Positions 47,858 through 57,038 of a stretch of 64,000 bases of DNA are shown here, piece after piece. Both the position numbers and the translations under genes were made by a program. Below the pieces are notes generated by a model, which made no database searches, had not been told where the DNA came from, and saw nothing but the letters and a program-made list of their open reading frames with translations. The stretch is taken from positions 709,914 to 773,913 of the forward strand of contig NZ_JYOA01000010.1 of the NCBI RefSeq assembly GCF_000955805.1. Direction: 5' to 3'. The stretch's first letter is position 1. Every line of letters starts with the position of its first letter. Origin of the DNA: Pseudomonas sp. 21. Its GTDB lineage: Bacteria; Pseudomonadota; Gammaproteobacteria; Pseudomonadales; Pseudomonadaceae.

Positions 47858-48832
47858 ATGAATGCTCCTCACCGTGTCCTGTTGCTGGTCTTCCCGGACT
47901 TCCAGTTGCTCGATGCCAGCGGGCCGGCCGATGTCTTCTCGGCTGTGGACGAGCACCTGCCGGCTGCTGCCCGTCCCGCCTACCTGCTCGAGGCGATATC
48001 GCCCGCTGGCGGGTTGGTTCGCTCCAGCACCGGACTGGAACTGGTGACCAGGGCCCTGCCAGAACCGCAGCAGGCGGCCGGCTGCACCGTGCTGGTGGCT
48101 GGCGGCCATGGGGTGCAGGCGGTCCTGCAGAAAGGTGAGGTCGCGAGCTGGCTGGCGCAGGCCGCAATCCACGCCGCGCGTTGCGGCTCGGTGTGCACCG
48201 GGGCCTTTCTGCTGGCACAGGCGAGGTTGCTGGAGGGGCGCCCAGTGGTTACCCACTGGCGTTACGCCGAACTGTTACAGCGGCTGTTTCCTCGCTTGCG
48301 GGTGATGCACGACTCGCTGTTCGTCCGCGACGAGAAGTTCTACAGCTCCGCCGGTGTGACGGCCGGGATGGACCTGTGCCTGAGTCTGGTGGAGGAGGAC
48401 CACGGCCGCGACCTGTCGCTGCGGGTTGCCCGTGGGTTGGTGATGTACCTGCGCCGTCCTGGCGGCCAGCGCCAGTTCAGTGCCGAGCTGCTGGCGCAGC
48501 AGGCGCCGCCGGGCGGGCACATGGAGCGCCTGGTGGAGTGGCTGCGGGAACGGTTGGCGGAGGCCCTCGATGTCGAGGAGATGGCGGCGCAGATGGCCAT
48601 GTCATCGCGCACCCTGCATCGGCATTGCCAGGCGGAGATGGGCATGACGCCGGCGAAGCTGTTGCTGGAGTTGCGTCTGGAAAAGGCGAGCCAATTGCTG
48701 GAGGCGGGGGAGTCGTCGCTCAAGCGCGTGGCGCAGCACGCCGGCTTTGGCAACGAGTACAACCTGCGGCGCGCCTTCGTGCAGGCGCTGGGCGTGACGC
48801 CCGGGGAGTTTCGGCAGCGCTTCTGCCGCTAG
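47858..48832 (+). CDS. GlxA-type regulator: DJ-1/PfpI sensor plus AraC DNA-binding domain
   Basis: 324 residues. N-terminal DJ-1/PfpI-like domain (about 7-195) with the elbow-cysteine segment RCGSVCTGAFLLAQARLL and GVTAGMDLCL, then an AraC/XylS double helix-turn-helix (about 220-324: MAAQMAMSSRTLHRHCQ, LKRVAQHAGFGNEYNLRRAF). The GlxA/FtrA subfamily often controls catabolic operons. It diverges from the exported DJ-1 gene and is followed by a strong hairpin. The ligand cannot be read from the sequence. Confidence 0.93.
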   Translation: MNAPHRVLLLVFPDFQLLDASGPADVFSAVDEHLPAAARPAYLLEAISPAGGLVRSSTGLELVTRALPEPQQAAGCTVLVAGGHGVQAVLQKGEVASWLAQAAIHAARCGSVCTGAFLLAQARLLEGRPVVTHWRYAELLQRLFPRLRVMHDSLFVRDEKFYSSAGVTAGMDLCLSLVEEDHGRDLSLRVARGLVMYLRRPGGQRQFSAELLAQQAPPGGHMERLVEWLRERLAEALDVEEMAAQMAMSSRTLHRHCQAEMGMTPAKLLLELRLEKASQLLEAGESSLKRVAQHAGFGNEYNLRRAFVQALGVTPGEFRQRFCR

Positions 48833-48836
48833 GAAG

Positions 48837-48874
48837 CGGACGGAGGCGCAGGTCAGGTGCGCCCCCGTCCGTTT
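48837..48874. terminator. Terminator between AraC-type gene and pgi
   Basis: A 14-bp stem with one mismatch (CGGACGGAGGCGCA with TGCGCCCCCGTCCG), 7-nt loop, then TTTCG. It lies between convergent genes. Confidence 0.75.
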
Positions 48875-48879
48875 CGCCA

Positions 48880-50544
48880 TCAGCCGCGGTGACGGCCGCG
48901 GAAGAAGTCGATCAGGCCCTGGGTGGAGCCGTCCTCGGCGGCATTTTCCTCGCTGCCGACCAGGCGGCCGTAGACGGCCTTGCCCAGCTCCTTGCCCAGT
49001 TCCACGCCCCACTGGTCGAAGGCGTTGATGCCCCAGAGGATGCTCTGTACGTAGACCTTGTGCTCGTACATGGCGATCAGCGCACCCAGTCGGCGGGCGC
49101 TGATGCGCTCCAGCACCAGGGTGTTGCTCGGGCGGTTGCCCGGGATCACCTTGTGCGGCGCCAGGCGCTGCACTTCGGCTTCGTCCACGCCCTTGGCGCG
49201 CAGCTCGGCTTCGGCTTCAGCTCGGCTCTTGCCGACCATCAGGGCCTGGCTCTGCGACAGGCAGTTGGCGTAAAGCCACTGGTGGTGGTCGGCCACCGGG
49301 TTGTAGCTGGACACCGGGACGATGAAGTCGGCCGGGATCAGGTGGGTGCCCTGGTGCAGCAGCTGGTGGTACGCATGCTGGCCGTTGCAGCCTACGCCGC
49401 CCCAGATCACCGGGCCGGTGCCGGCGGACACCGGGGTGCCGTCCTGGCGCACGCTCTTGCCGTTGGACTCCATGTCCAGCTGCTGCAGGTGGTCGGTGAT
49501 GTTCCGCAGGTAGTAGTCGTAGGGCAGGATCGCGTGGCTGCGCGCGCCCCAGAAGTCGCCGTACCAGACGCCGAGCAGGCCCAGCAGCACCGGGATGTTC
49601 TTCTCGAACGGCGAGGTCAGGAAGTGCTGGTCCATGCTGTAGGCGCCGGACAGCAGCTCCTTGAAGTTGTTGATACCCACCGACATGGCGATTGGCAGGC
49701 CGATGGCCGACCACAGCGAGTAGCGACCGCCGACCCAGTCCCACATCGGGAAGACGTTTTCCGGGCGGATGCCGAATGCCGATGCGGCTTCCTTGTTGCT
49801 GGAAACGGCGATGAAGTGGCGGTACAGCTCCGCCTCGCTGCCGCCCTGGGCCAGGTACCAGGCGCGGGCGGCCTGGGCGTTCTTCAGGGTTTCCAGGGTG
49901 CCGAAGGACTTCGAGGAGACGATGAACAGCGTGGTCTCGGCGTTGAGCTTGGCGGTCATCTCGCGGAATTCGCTACCGTCGATGTTCGCCAGGTAGTGGC
50001 AACGCACGCCTTTCTGGGCGAAGGGCAGCAGCGCTTCGGAGACCAGCTGCGGACCGAGGAAGGAGCCACCGATACCGATGTTCACCACGTCGGTGATCGG
50101 CTTCTCGGTGTAGCCGCGCCACAGGCCGTTGTGCACGGCAGAAACCAGCTCGGTCATCTGGTGCAGAACACGGTGCACCTCGGGCATCACGTCGACGCCA
50201 TCGACCAGCACCTTGTCGCCGATGGGCCGGCGCAGCGCGGTGTGCAGCACCGGGCGGCGCTCGGAAGCGTTGATCACGTCACCCCGGAACATCGACTGGA
50301 TGGCCTCGCCCAGCCTGGCTTCCTCGGCGAGCTTCACCAGCAGGTCGAGGGTGTCCTGGCGGATCAGGTTCTTCGAGAAATCGAGGAACAGGCCACAGGC
50401 GCTGAGGGAGAAACGCTTGAAACGCTCCGGGTCCTCGGCGAATGCCTCGCGCATGGTGAAGTTCTGCAGATCCTGGCGGTGGGTGGCCAATTCCTGCCAG
50501 CTTGCCAGTTTGGTGGCATCCAGCGGGGTGAGGTGGTGTTCCAT
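48880..50544 (-). CDS. pgi: Glucose-6-phosphate isomerase Pgi
   Basis: 554 residues, catalyses glucose-6-phosphate/fructose-6-phosphate interconversion. It has [18 protein letters not shown], the [14 protein letters not shown] phosphate loop, the signature [13 protein letters not shown] and the downstream glutamate and QWGVELGK segments. It is the last gene of the panB-panC-panD-pgi series, with 83 bp after panD. Confidence 0.98.
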   Translation of the reverse strand: MEHHLTPLDATKLASWQELATHRQDLQNFTMREAFAEDPERFKRFSLSACGLFLDFSKNLIRQDTLDLLVKLAEEARLGEAIQSMFRGDVINASERRPVLHTALRRPIGDKVLVDGVDVMPEVHRVLHQMTELVSAVHNGLWRGYTEKPITDVVNIGIGGSFLGPQLVSEALLPFAQKGVRCHYLANIDGSEFREMTAKLNAETTLFIVSSKSFGTLETLKNAQAARAWYLAQGGSEAELYRHFIAVSSNKEAASAFGIRPENVFPMWDWVGGRYSLWSAIGLPIAMSVGINNFKELLSGAYSMDQHFLTSPFEKNIPVLLGLLGVWYGDFWGARSHAILPYDYYLRNITDHLQQLDMESNGKSVRQDGTPVSAGTGPVIWGGVGCNGQHAYHQLLHQGTHLIPADFIVPVSSYNPVADHHQWLYANCLSQSQALMVGKSRAEAEAELRAKGVDEAEVQRLAPHKVIPGNRPSNTLVLERISARRLGALIAMYEHKVYVQSILWGINAFDQWGVELGKELGKAVYGRLVGSEENAAEDGSTQGLIDFFRGRHRG

Positions 50545-50627
50545 GACGTACCTTCGGGTAAGACGTGCGTGTTTAACGAGGCTTTGGAACTTGGGGAGGC
50601 CCGGTGGTTCCGAACCTTCCCAGTGGC

Positions 50628-51008
50628 TCAGGCGAGCTGAACCGGGATGGCGTTGCTGGTGTGGCTGAGTTCATTGCCGGGCGCCATGTACAGCATGCGC
50701 GGCTTGTAGCCTTCCAGCTCGGCGTCGCTAAACTGAGCGTACGCGCAGATGATCACCCGGTCACCCACCTTGGCCTTGTGGGCGGCCGCGCCGTTGACGG
50801 AAATCATCCGCGAACCTTCCTCGCCACGGATGGCATAGGTGGTGAAGCGTTCGCCATTGTCGACGTTGTAGATCTGGATCTGTTCGTACTCGCGGATGCC
50901 GGCGAGATCGAGCCATTCGCCGTCGATGGCGCAGGAGCCTTCATAGTCGAGCACGGCGTGGGTGACTTCGGCGCGGTGCAGTTTGGCTTTGAGCATGATG
51001 CTCTGCAT
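50628..51008 (-). CDS. panD: Aspartate 1-decarboxylase PanD
   Basis: Makes beta-alanine for pantothenate. ATG 51008, 126 residues. The pyruvoyl precursor is self-cleaved at Gly24-Ser25 in YEGSCAIDG. Residue order [16 protein letters not shown], then [11 protein letters not shown] and the C-terminal [10 protein letters not shown] match the family. Its product joins with pantoate from panB in the panC step. Confidence 0.97.
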   Translation of the reverse strand: MQSIMLKAKLHRAEVTHAVLDYEGSCAIDGEWLDLAGIREYEQIQIYNVDNGERFTTYAIRGEEGSRMISVNGAAAHKAKVGDRVIICAYAQFSDAELEGYKPRMLYMAPGNELSHTSNAIPVQLA

Positions 51009-51130
51009 GGCGTGGCTCCTGTTTTTCTTCTGGTCGAGGAGAGCGGGGCGAGTATGCCCGAGCACCCGAAGTCGCTCAAGGCCACGACTGGCGTGGCTTC
51101 AAGGCGAAAATTCGGGTGTTGGGCGGGGAA

Positions 51131-51982
51131 TCAGTCGATGTGGAAGGCGAGGTTGTCGATCAGCCGGGTGGTGCCCAGGAAGGCGGCGACCAGGATCACC
51201 AGCTGATGGTCTTGCGCCGTGGCCGGGCGCAGGCCGGCGGACTCGCGGGCCTCGAGGTAATCGATGCGCAGGCCGGCCGCTTCGATCTGCTGGCTGCCCT
51301 CGGACAGCAGCGCGGGGAAGTCGCGCTCGCCCTGGCGGATGCGCTCGGCCAGTTGCTTCAGGGTGCGCTGCAGGACAGGTGCGACGGCGCGCTGTTCCTC
51401 GGTGAGGTAACCGTTGCGCGACGACAGGGCCAGGCCGTCCTCGGCGCGCACGGTGGGTTCACCGAAGATCTGGATCGGCAGGTTGAGGTCGCGCACCAGC
51501 TTGCGGATGACCGCCAACTGCTGGAAGTCCTTCTCGCCAAACAGCGCCATGTCGGGTTGGACCATGTTGAACAGCTTGCAGACCACCGTGGCGACGCCGT
51601 CGAAGTGGCCCGGACGGCTGCCGCCGCACAGGCCCTCGGAGACACCGGTGACATGCAGTTTGGTCTGGCCTTCCATGCCGTCGGGGTACATTTCCTCGAC
51701 AGTGGGGGCGAACAGCAGGTGGCAGCCGGCCTTGAGCAGTTTCTCCTGGTCCGCCGCCAGGGTGCGCGGGTACTTGTCCAGGTCTTCGCTGGGGCCGAAC
51801 TGCAGCGGGTTGACGAAGATGCTCGCCACCACGAAGTCGGCGCGCTGGCTGGCCTTGGTCACCAGCGCGGCGTGGCCGGCGTGCAGGTTGCCCATGGTCG
51901 GCACCAGCGCGATGCGCTTGCCTTCGCTGCGGGCGCGCGCCACGGCGGCGCGCAGCTCGCGGACTGTCTTGACTGTATTCAT
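51131..51982 (-). CDS. panC: Pantothenate synthetase PanC
   Basis: Condenses pantoate and beta-alanine with ATP. 283 residues from ATG 51982, which shares one base with the panB stop. HIGH-type motif [27 protein letters not shown] and the [14 protein letters not shown] segment. Translational coupling to panB is likely. Confidence 0.97.
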   Translation of the reverse strand: MNTVKTVRELRAAVARARSEGKRIALVPTMGNLHAGHAALVTKASQRADFVVASIFVNPLQFGPSEDLDKYPRTLAADQEKLLKAGCHLLFAPTVEEMYPDGMEGQTKLHVTGVSEGLCGGSRPGHFDGVATVVCKLFNMVQPDMALFGEKDFQQLAVIRKLVRDLNLPIQIFGEPTVRAEDGLALSSRNGYLTEEQRAVAPVLQRTLKQLAERIRQGERDFPALLSEGSQQIEAAGLRIDYLEARESAGLRPATAQDHQLVILVAAFLGTTRLIDNLAFHID

Positions 51983-52779
51983 CAGGCGAAACCGTGCTCC
52001 GGGCCGGGGAAGGTGCCGTCCTTGACTGCCTTCACGTAGGCAGCGAAGGCAGACTGGATGTCGGGCTGACCTTCGAGGAAGTTCTTCACGAACTTCGGCG
52101 AACGGCCGGACAGCGACAGGCCGAGCATGTCGTGCATCACCAGGACCTGGCCGTCGGTGTCGGCGCCAGCACCGATGCCGATGACCGGGATCTTCACGGC
52201 TTCGGTAATTTCCTTCGCCAGGGAGGACGGTACGCACTCCAGCAGCAGCACGGCGGCGCCGGCCTGCTCCAGGGCGATGGCGTCGGCGCGCAGCTGGCGC
52301 GCCTGGTTTTCCTGGCGGCCCTGGACCTTGAAACCGCCGAACAGGTTGACGGCCTGCGGAGTGAGGCCCAGGTGTGCGCACACCGGGATGCCCATCTGGG
52401 CCAGGCGAATGATCGGCTCGGCAAGCCAGGCGCCGCCTTCGAGCTTGACCATGTGGGCGCCGGCCTGCATGACCTTCACTGAGTCGCGCAGCAACTGGTC
52501 CAGCGAGGTGCCGGATTCGAACGGCAGGTCGGTGACGATCAGCGCGCCCTTGTTACCGCGTTTCACGGCGGCGGTGTGGTAGGCCATGTCTTCGACGGTC
52601 ACCGGCAGCGTGCTGTCGTGACCTTGCAGCACCATACCCAGGGAGTCACCGATCAGCAGCATTTCGGCACCGGCCAGACTGGCGGTGTGGGCGAAAGTGG
52701 CATCGTAAGCGGTCAGCATCGCGATCTTTTCGCCGCTTTGCTTGAGACCTTGCAGGGTGGTCAGGGTGACATCAGGCAT
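51982..52779 (-). CDS. panB: Ketopantoate hydroxymethyltransferase PanB
   Basis: First committed step of pantothenate synthesis. 265 residues with the metal-binding [26 protein letters not shown] and [17 protein letters not shown] regions. It is first of the panB-panC pair, and 141 bp separates it from folK upstream. In that gap three GTTAC words recur at roughly 10-bp steps (52861-52885). Confidence 0.97.
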   Translation of the reverse strand: MPDVTLTTLQGLKQSGEKIAMLTAYDATFAHTASLAGAEMLLIGDSLGMVLQGHDSTLPVTVEDMAYHTAAVKRGNKGALIVTDLPFESGTSLDQLLRDSVKVMQAGAHMVKLEGGAWLAEPIIRLAQMGIPVCAHLGLTPQAVNLFGGFKVQGRQENQARQLRADAIALEQAGAAVLLLECVPSSLAKEITEAVKIPVIGIGAGADTDGQVLVMHDMLGLSLSGRSPKFVKNFLEGQPDIQSAFAAYVKAVKDGTFPGPEHGFA

Positions 52780-52920
52780 GAAAGTGTCCTCGGTTCTGCG
52801 CCGGGCAGGGGCAAACGGGGCCCTATAGTCCGGATCGAAAAAGGCGAAGTCAATTGCAGGTGTTACCGGACTGTTACGGCGTTACTGCCAGTGCGCCCCA
52901 CGCCTGGGGCGCAGCATGCA

Positions 52921-53406
52921 TCAGGACAGGCGCTCGAGGCCGCTGAACGGACAGGCGGCGAGCAGCTCGGGTAGGGTGCGCCCGTCGGGGAAACGCAGTT
53001 GCGGGGCGAGGTCCGCCAGTGGGTAGAGCACGAAGGCGCGGGCGTGCATGTGATAGTGCGGCACGCTCAGGCGCGGCTCGTCGATCAGGCGCTCGCCGAA
53101 CAGCAGGATATCGAGATCGAGGGTGCGCGGCCCCCAGCGCTCGTCCTTGCGGACGCGGCCCTGTTCCAGCTCGATGGTCTGCAGGGCGTCCAGCAGCGCG
53201 AGTGGTTCCAGATCGGTATCCAGGGCGGCCACGGCATTGACGTAGCGCGGCTGGTCCGGTGGGCCCAGCGGGTCGCTGGCGTAGAGCGGGGAGACCACCG
53301 CCACCTTGGTGGCGGGGACCTGCGACAGCGCCTTCAGCGCGGCTTCCAGCTGCTGGCGTGGCTCAGCGAGGTTGCTGCCGAGCCCGATGTACGCCCGCTC
53401 GCTCAT
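52921..53406 (-). CDS. folK: HPPK (6-hydroxymethyl-dihydropterin pyrophosphokinase) FolK
   Basis: 161 residues. Transfers pyrophosphate to the pterin, the step before FolP. Motif AYIGLGSNLAEPRQQLEAAL, and the conserved RWGPRTLDLDILLFGE and PHYHMHARAFVLYPLADLAP segments. The ATG shares four bases with the pcnB stop (ATGA). Confidence 0.96.
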   Translation of the reverse strand: MSERAYIGLGSNLAEPRQQLEAALKALSQVPATKVAVVSPLYASDPLGPPDQPRYVNAVAALDTDLEPLALLDALQTIELEQGRVRKDERWGPRTLDLDILLFGERLIDEPRLSVPHYHMHARAFVLYPLADLAPQLRFPDGRTLPELLAACPFSGLERLS

Positions 53407-54812
53407 TCGCTGCTGGCGCCTTCGGTGCGCGGGCCGCGACGACGACGGTTGCTGCCGCCACGGCGGCGTTTGCGCGGTGCGGCGGCGCCGCCTTCTTCCT
53501 GCTGGCTGGCCAGGTTGCGGATCATGCCGCGGCGTTCACCGTCGCTGGCTTCCTGGTAGTCGGTCCACCAGTCGCCGAGGCCACCGGTTTCCTCGCCGGC
53601 ACTCTCGCGCAGCAGGAGGAAGTCGTAGCCGGCACGGAAGCGTGGGTTTTCCAGCAGCAGGTCGGCCTTCTTGCCCTGGCGGCGCGGCAGACGCTCCTGC
53701 ATGTCCCAGATCTCGCGAATCGGGATGGTGAAGCGCTTGGGCACCGCGGTGCGGCGGCACTGCTCGAGGATCAGCTCGTGGGCGGCTTCCTGCATCGCCG
53801 GGATCGGCGGCATGCCGCGGTCCTGCAGCTTCAGTACGCGGGCGGGCAGGGCCGGCCAGAGCAGTGCGGCGAACAGGAAGGCCGGGGTGACCGGCTTGCC
53901 CAGGCGAATGCGCTCGTCGGTGTTGGCCAGGGCTTGGCGCATCAGCTTGCCGGCGTACTCGGGGTCTTCCTTCAGCGCCTTGGCGCTCGCCGGGAACAGC
54001 GGGGCGAACAGTTCGTACTCGTTGAGCAGTTCGAAGGTGCGTTCGGCCTTGCCGCTGAGGAACAGCTTGAGGATTTCGTCGAACAGGCGCGCCGAAGGAA
54101 TTTCATTGAGCAGCGGCGCCAGGCGGCGGATCGGCGCGGCGCTGTGCTTCTCGATCTCGAAGTCCAGCTTGGCGGCGAAGCGCACGGCCCGCAGCATCCG
54201 TACCGGGTCTTCGAGGTAACGCTGCTCCGGATCGCCGATCAGGCGGATCAGACGATTGCGGATGTCGCGTACGCCGTGGGCGTAGTCGAGGATGCGCTCG
54301 CCGGTGACGTCGAAGTACAGAGCATTGATGGTGAAGTCACGGCGCTGGGCGTCGTCTTCGAGGGTGCCGTAGACGTTGTCACGCAGGATGCGGCCGGCCT
54401 CGTTGCGGGACGCATGGGCGTTGTTGGTGTCGTCGTCTTCGGTGACCGGATGGTTCGCGCGGAAGGTGGCGACCTCGATGATCTCTCGGCCGAAATGGAC
54501 GTGGACCAGCTTGAAGCGGCGACCGATCACCCGCGCGTTGCGGAATTCGGCACGCACCTGCTCGGGGGTGGCGCTGGTGGCCACGTCGAAGTCCTTGGGC
54601 GGAATGCCCAGCAGCGGGTCGCGAACACCACCGCCGACGATGTACGCCTGGTAGCCGGCCTTGGTCAGGCGCTCCACGACGTTCACCGCGTTCCTGCTGA
54701 ACTGTTCCCGCCGCAGCGAGTGCTGATGATTGCCAACGACTTCCGGAGTAGTGCGGACAGCGCGCGGACGGCGCAGTGGGGATCGGATGGACTGGATCAG
54801 CTTTTTCAGCAT
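53403..54812 (-). CDS. pcnB: Poly(A) polymerase PcnB
   Basis: 469 residues from ATG 54812 (MLKKLIQSIRSPLRRPRAV). The 17-residue upstream extension is not family-like. Adds 3' poly(A) tails that promote RNA decay. Nucleotidyltransferase motif IVGGGVRDPLLG and the DFD aspartates of PKDFDVATSA, then RRDFTINALYFD and RLIGDPEQRYLEDPVRMLRA. The C-terminus is a basic tail (RKRRRGGSNRRRRG) that may bind RNA. It starts about 215 bp downstream of crcZ. Confidence 0.96.
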   Translation of the reverse strand: MLKKLIQSIRSPLRRPRAVRTTPEVVGNHQHSLRREQFSRNAVNVVERLTKAGYQAYIVGGGVRDPLLGIPPKDFDVATSATPEQVRAEFRNARVIGRRFKLVHVHFGREIIEVATFRANHPVTEDDDTNNAHASRNEAGRILRDNVYGTLEDDAQRRDFTINALYFDVTGERILDYAHGVRDIRNRLIRLIGDPEQRYLEDPVRMLRAVRFAAKLDFEIEKHSAAPIRRLAPLLNEIPSARLFDEILKLFLSGKAERTFELLNEYELFAPLFPASAKALKEDPEYAGKLMRQALANTDERIRLGKPVTPAFLFAALLWPALPARVLKLQDRGMPPIPAMQEAAHELILEQCRRTAVPKRFTIPIREIWDMQERLPRRQGKKADLLLENPRFRAGYDFLLLRESAGEETGGLGDWWTDYQEASDGERRGMIRNLASQQEEGGAAAPRKRRRGGSNRRRRGPRTEGASSE

Positions 54813-55028
54813 GTGTGCACTATCGGGAATAGGTGTATGGATGGCATACGCAGGTCTCGGCAAGCCGCCTGATTACGGCGTTTCCTGGAGGATAGCGGGT
54901 GTCTGCCGCTGCCTTGAAACAAATGGCAGCAAATCGAATGCCGTCTGCGCCGCGGCGATTCTAGCATCGTGGGGTGGGATGATGAAGAAAACTGAAGAAA
55001 GGGACTTGCGGGGAGAGAGCGGGAGAGT

Positions 55029-55413
55029 GTAGCGAAAGCTACTGGGGGAGCCGAGGCTCCCCCCCAAATAGGTGCGTGCTTTGTTTTTATTATGATTACC
55101 GGGCTTGTTGTTTTTGTTTGTAGACCCGACCCTCAAAGCTACCTGCTTCGGGGAACCTTCCACACTTGGAAGGTGTTCAATAGCAAACGGATTGCTTTGG
55201 TCGCTGAGTGAGCAATGATCTTTCGATCCAACCAGTTTTGCGTGCTGCCTCAAGACAGTTTTATTCTTCTTGACTGGTTGCGGGACTGGTCCCGACGGCT
55301 ACCCTTCTCCAAAAGAATCAGTTAGCTGCGCCTCCGCGATCTTGTTTTTGTTGTGCTGGAGTCGTTTCGTCTTGTTCTTATTGTGAATGGTCGTGCTTGT
55401 TATTGTTGTTGTA
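55029..55413 (-). ncRNA. crcZ: CrcZ small RNA, catabolite repression antagonist
   Basis: No real coding frame. Predicted start about 55413 from the sigma-54 promoter. The 3' end near 55029-55044 is set by hairpins (GGGGGAGC/GCTCCCCC and GTAGC/GCTAC) and is approximate. Six A-rich Hfq/Crc motifs on the minus strand (AANAANAA style): at 55397-55412, 55372-55384, 55342-55354, 55260-55272, 55105-55121 and 55080-55093. An internal stem CCTTCCA/TGGAAGG lies at 55156-55173. Its position between cbrB and pcnB is that of P. aeruginosa CrcZ (about 407 nt). It sequesters Hfq-Crc. Between its end and pcnB, about 215 bp hold no gene I can support. Confidence 0.92.
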
Positions 55414-55424
55414 CCAATAACAAA

Positions 55425-55439
55425 GCAGATGCCGTGCCA
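55425..55439 (-). promoter_or_regulatory. Sigma-54 promoter of crcZ
   Basis: On the minus strand TGGCACG-GCAT-CTGC keeps the GG and GC doublets 10 bp apart (consensus TGGCACG-N4-TTGC). Transcription is predicted to begin near 55413, just before the first A-rich motif. Confidence 0.9.
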
Positions 55440-55499
55440 ACTTTTGCGAATCCTTATTTTTCAAGGGTTTGCGAGGATTGCCCCCCAAGCGGCAGGCAC

Positions 55500-55538
55500 A
55501 AAAAAGCCGGGTTTCCGTTACCGATGAACCCGGCTTTT
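55500..55538 (-). terminator. cbrB terminator
   Basis: A 12-bp perfect stem AAAAGCCGGGTT/AACCCGGCTTTT with a 13-nt loop and T run, 38 bp after the cbrB stop. It insulates crcZ from cbrAB transcription. Confidence 0.92.
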
Positions 55539-55563
55539 GTTACGGAGCTTGTCTCCGGTAACA
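55538..55563. promoter_or_regulatory. CbrB binding palindrome upstream of crcZ
   Basis: TGTTAC-N14-GTAACA, both arms exact, the sequence reported for CbrB upstream sites. It is centred about 137 bp upstream of the predicted crcZ start, a normal distance for a sigma-54 enhancer, and sits right after the cbrB gene. Confidence 0.9.
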
Positions 55564-55575
55564 GTATGAAACGTC

Positions 55576-57012
55576 TTACGAGTCAGCCGATGCGCCGGAT
55601 TTGCGGCGCGGGATGCCCAGGCGCTGGCGGCGTTCCCACAGGCATTTGCGGCTGATACCCAGCTTGCGGGCCAGCTCGGTCTCGGTCATGTGGTCCTGGT
55701 GCTCGAGGACGAAGTGCTGGAAGTAGTCCTCCAGCGACAGGTCCTCGGTGGGCTCGTGGTTGCTGGCGCTGCTGTTGGCCGGGCGCAGGTCGCCGTCATC
55801 GCCGAAGTCGTCTTCCAGATCGTCCAGCTCGATGTCGATGCCCAGCAGGTCGGCAGGGATTTCCTGGCTTTCGCTGAGGATCACTGCGCGCTCGATGGCG
55901 TTCTCCAGCTCACGCACGTTACCCGGCCAGGGGTAGTGACGGATGGCCTGTTCGGCTTCGTGGGAGAAGGTCAGCGCCGGGCGCCCCATCTGGGAGCACT
56001 GGCGCGCCAGGAAGGAGCGGGCGATTTCCATCACGTCGGCGCCGCGTTCACGCAGGGGCGGCAGCTTCAGCGAGATGACGTGCAGGCGGTAATAGAGGTC
56101 TTCGCGGAACTGGCCGGTCTTGGCCAGCATCTTCAGGTCGCGGTGGGTGGCGGCGATCAGACGGACGTCGACCTTCTGCGACTGTACCGAGCCGACGCGG
56201 CGAATCTCGCCTTCCTGCAGCACGCGCAGCAGGCGAGCCTGGGCCTCGAGCGGCAGTTCGCCTATCTCGTCGAGGAACAGGGTGCCGCCGTCAGCGGCTT
56301 CCACCAGGCCCGCGCGACCCGCGCTGGCGCCAGTGAACGCGCCTTTCTCGTGGCCGAACAGTTCGGATTCGATCAGGGTTTCCGGGATCGCGGCACAGTT
56401 CACCGAGATCAGCGGCGCCTTGGTGCGCTTGGACAGGTTGTGCAGCGCGCGGGCAACCAGTTCCTTGCCGGTACCGGACTCGCCCTGGATCAGCACATTG
56501 GAGTCCGTCGGCGCGACCTTGCGGATCTTGGTGTAGAGCTCCTGCATGGGCGGGCAGGAGCCGATGATGCCGATATCGCCATCCGCGGCGGCGGTGTTAC
56601 CGCTGCTACGTTCGGCGGCCTTGGCGTTACCGCGGGATTCGGCGGGAGCGTTACGGTTCTCCTGGCGATCCTTGAGGATGCGCGCCACGGCCTGGAGCAT
56701 CTCGTCGTGGTCGAACGGCTTGGCGATGTAGTCCACCGCGCCCATCTTCATCGAGTCCACCGCCGAGCGCAGGCTGGCATAGCTGGTCATGATCAGCACC
56801 GGGGTGCCCTGGGCCAGCTTGATCAGTTCGGTGCCGGGTGCGCCGGGCAGGCGCAGGTCGCTGACGATCATGTCAAACGACGGGATGCTGTAGCGCTCCT
56901 GCGCCTCCTGCACCGAGCCAGCCTCGCTGACCTGGTACTGGTTGCGCTCGAGCAATCGTCGCAGGGCGGAACGGATGATGGTTTCGTCTTCGACGATGAG
57001 GATATGTGCCAT
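55576..57012 (-). CDS. cbrB: Sigma-54 dependent response regulator CbrB
   Basis: 478 residues from ATG 57012. NtrC-type activator: receiver (1-115, phospho-Asp in [10 protein letters not shown]), AAA+ domain (about 145-380, Walker [15 protein letters not shown] sigma-54 contact loop, Walker [14 protein letters not shown]) and a Fis-type helix-turn-helix near the end ([23 protein letters not shown]). With CbrA it adjusts carbon/nitrogen use by driving crcZ. The start is 27 bp after the cbrA stop. Confidence 0.98.
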   Translation of the reverse strand: MAHILIVEDETIIRSALRRLLERNQYQVSEAGSVQEAQERYSIPSFDMIVSDLRLPGAPGTELIKLAQGTPVLIMTSYASLRSAVDSMKMGAVDYIAKPFDHDEMLQAVARILKDRQENRNAPAESRGNAKAAERSSGNTAAADGDIGIIGSCPPMQELYTKIRKVAPTDSNVLIQGESGTGKELVARALHNLSKRTKAPLISVNCAAIPETLIESELFGHEKGAFTGASAGRAGLVEAADGGTLFLDEIGELPLEAQARLLRVLQEGEIRRVGSVQSQKVDVRLIAATHRDLKMLAKTGQFREDLYYRLHVISLKLPPLRERGADVMEIARSFLARQCSQMGRPALTFSHEAEQAIRHYPWPGNVRELENAIERAVILSESQEIPADLLGIDIELDDLEDDFGDDGDLRPANSSASNHEPTEDLSLEDYFQHFVLEHQDHMTETELARKLGISRKCLWERRQRLGIPRRKSGASADS

Positions 57013-57038
57013 GTATTCAGCTCTCTCGACGTGCTCGT

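Noticed and set aside
52861..52885. Three GTTAC words upstream of panB as possible CbrB half sites
   Set aside because: They are direct repeats and not the TGTTAC-N14-GTAACA palindrome, and no sigma-54 promoter is near.
55021..55575. Short reading frames in the 55029-55575 region as genes
   Set aside because: Composition is atypical, frames are short, and the region is explained by CrcZ, its promoter, the CbrB site and the cbrB terminator.
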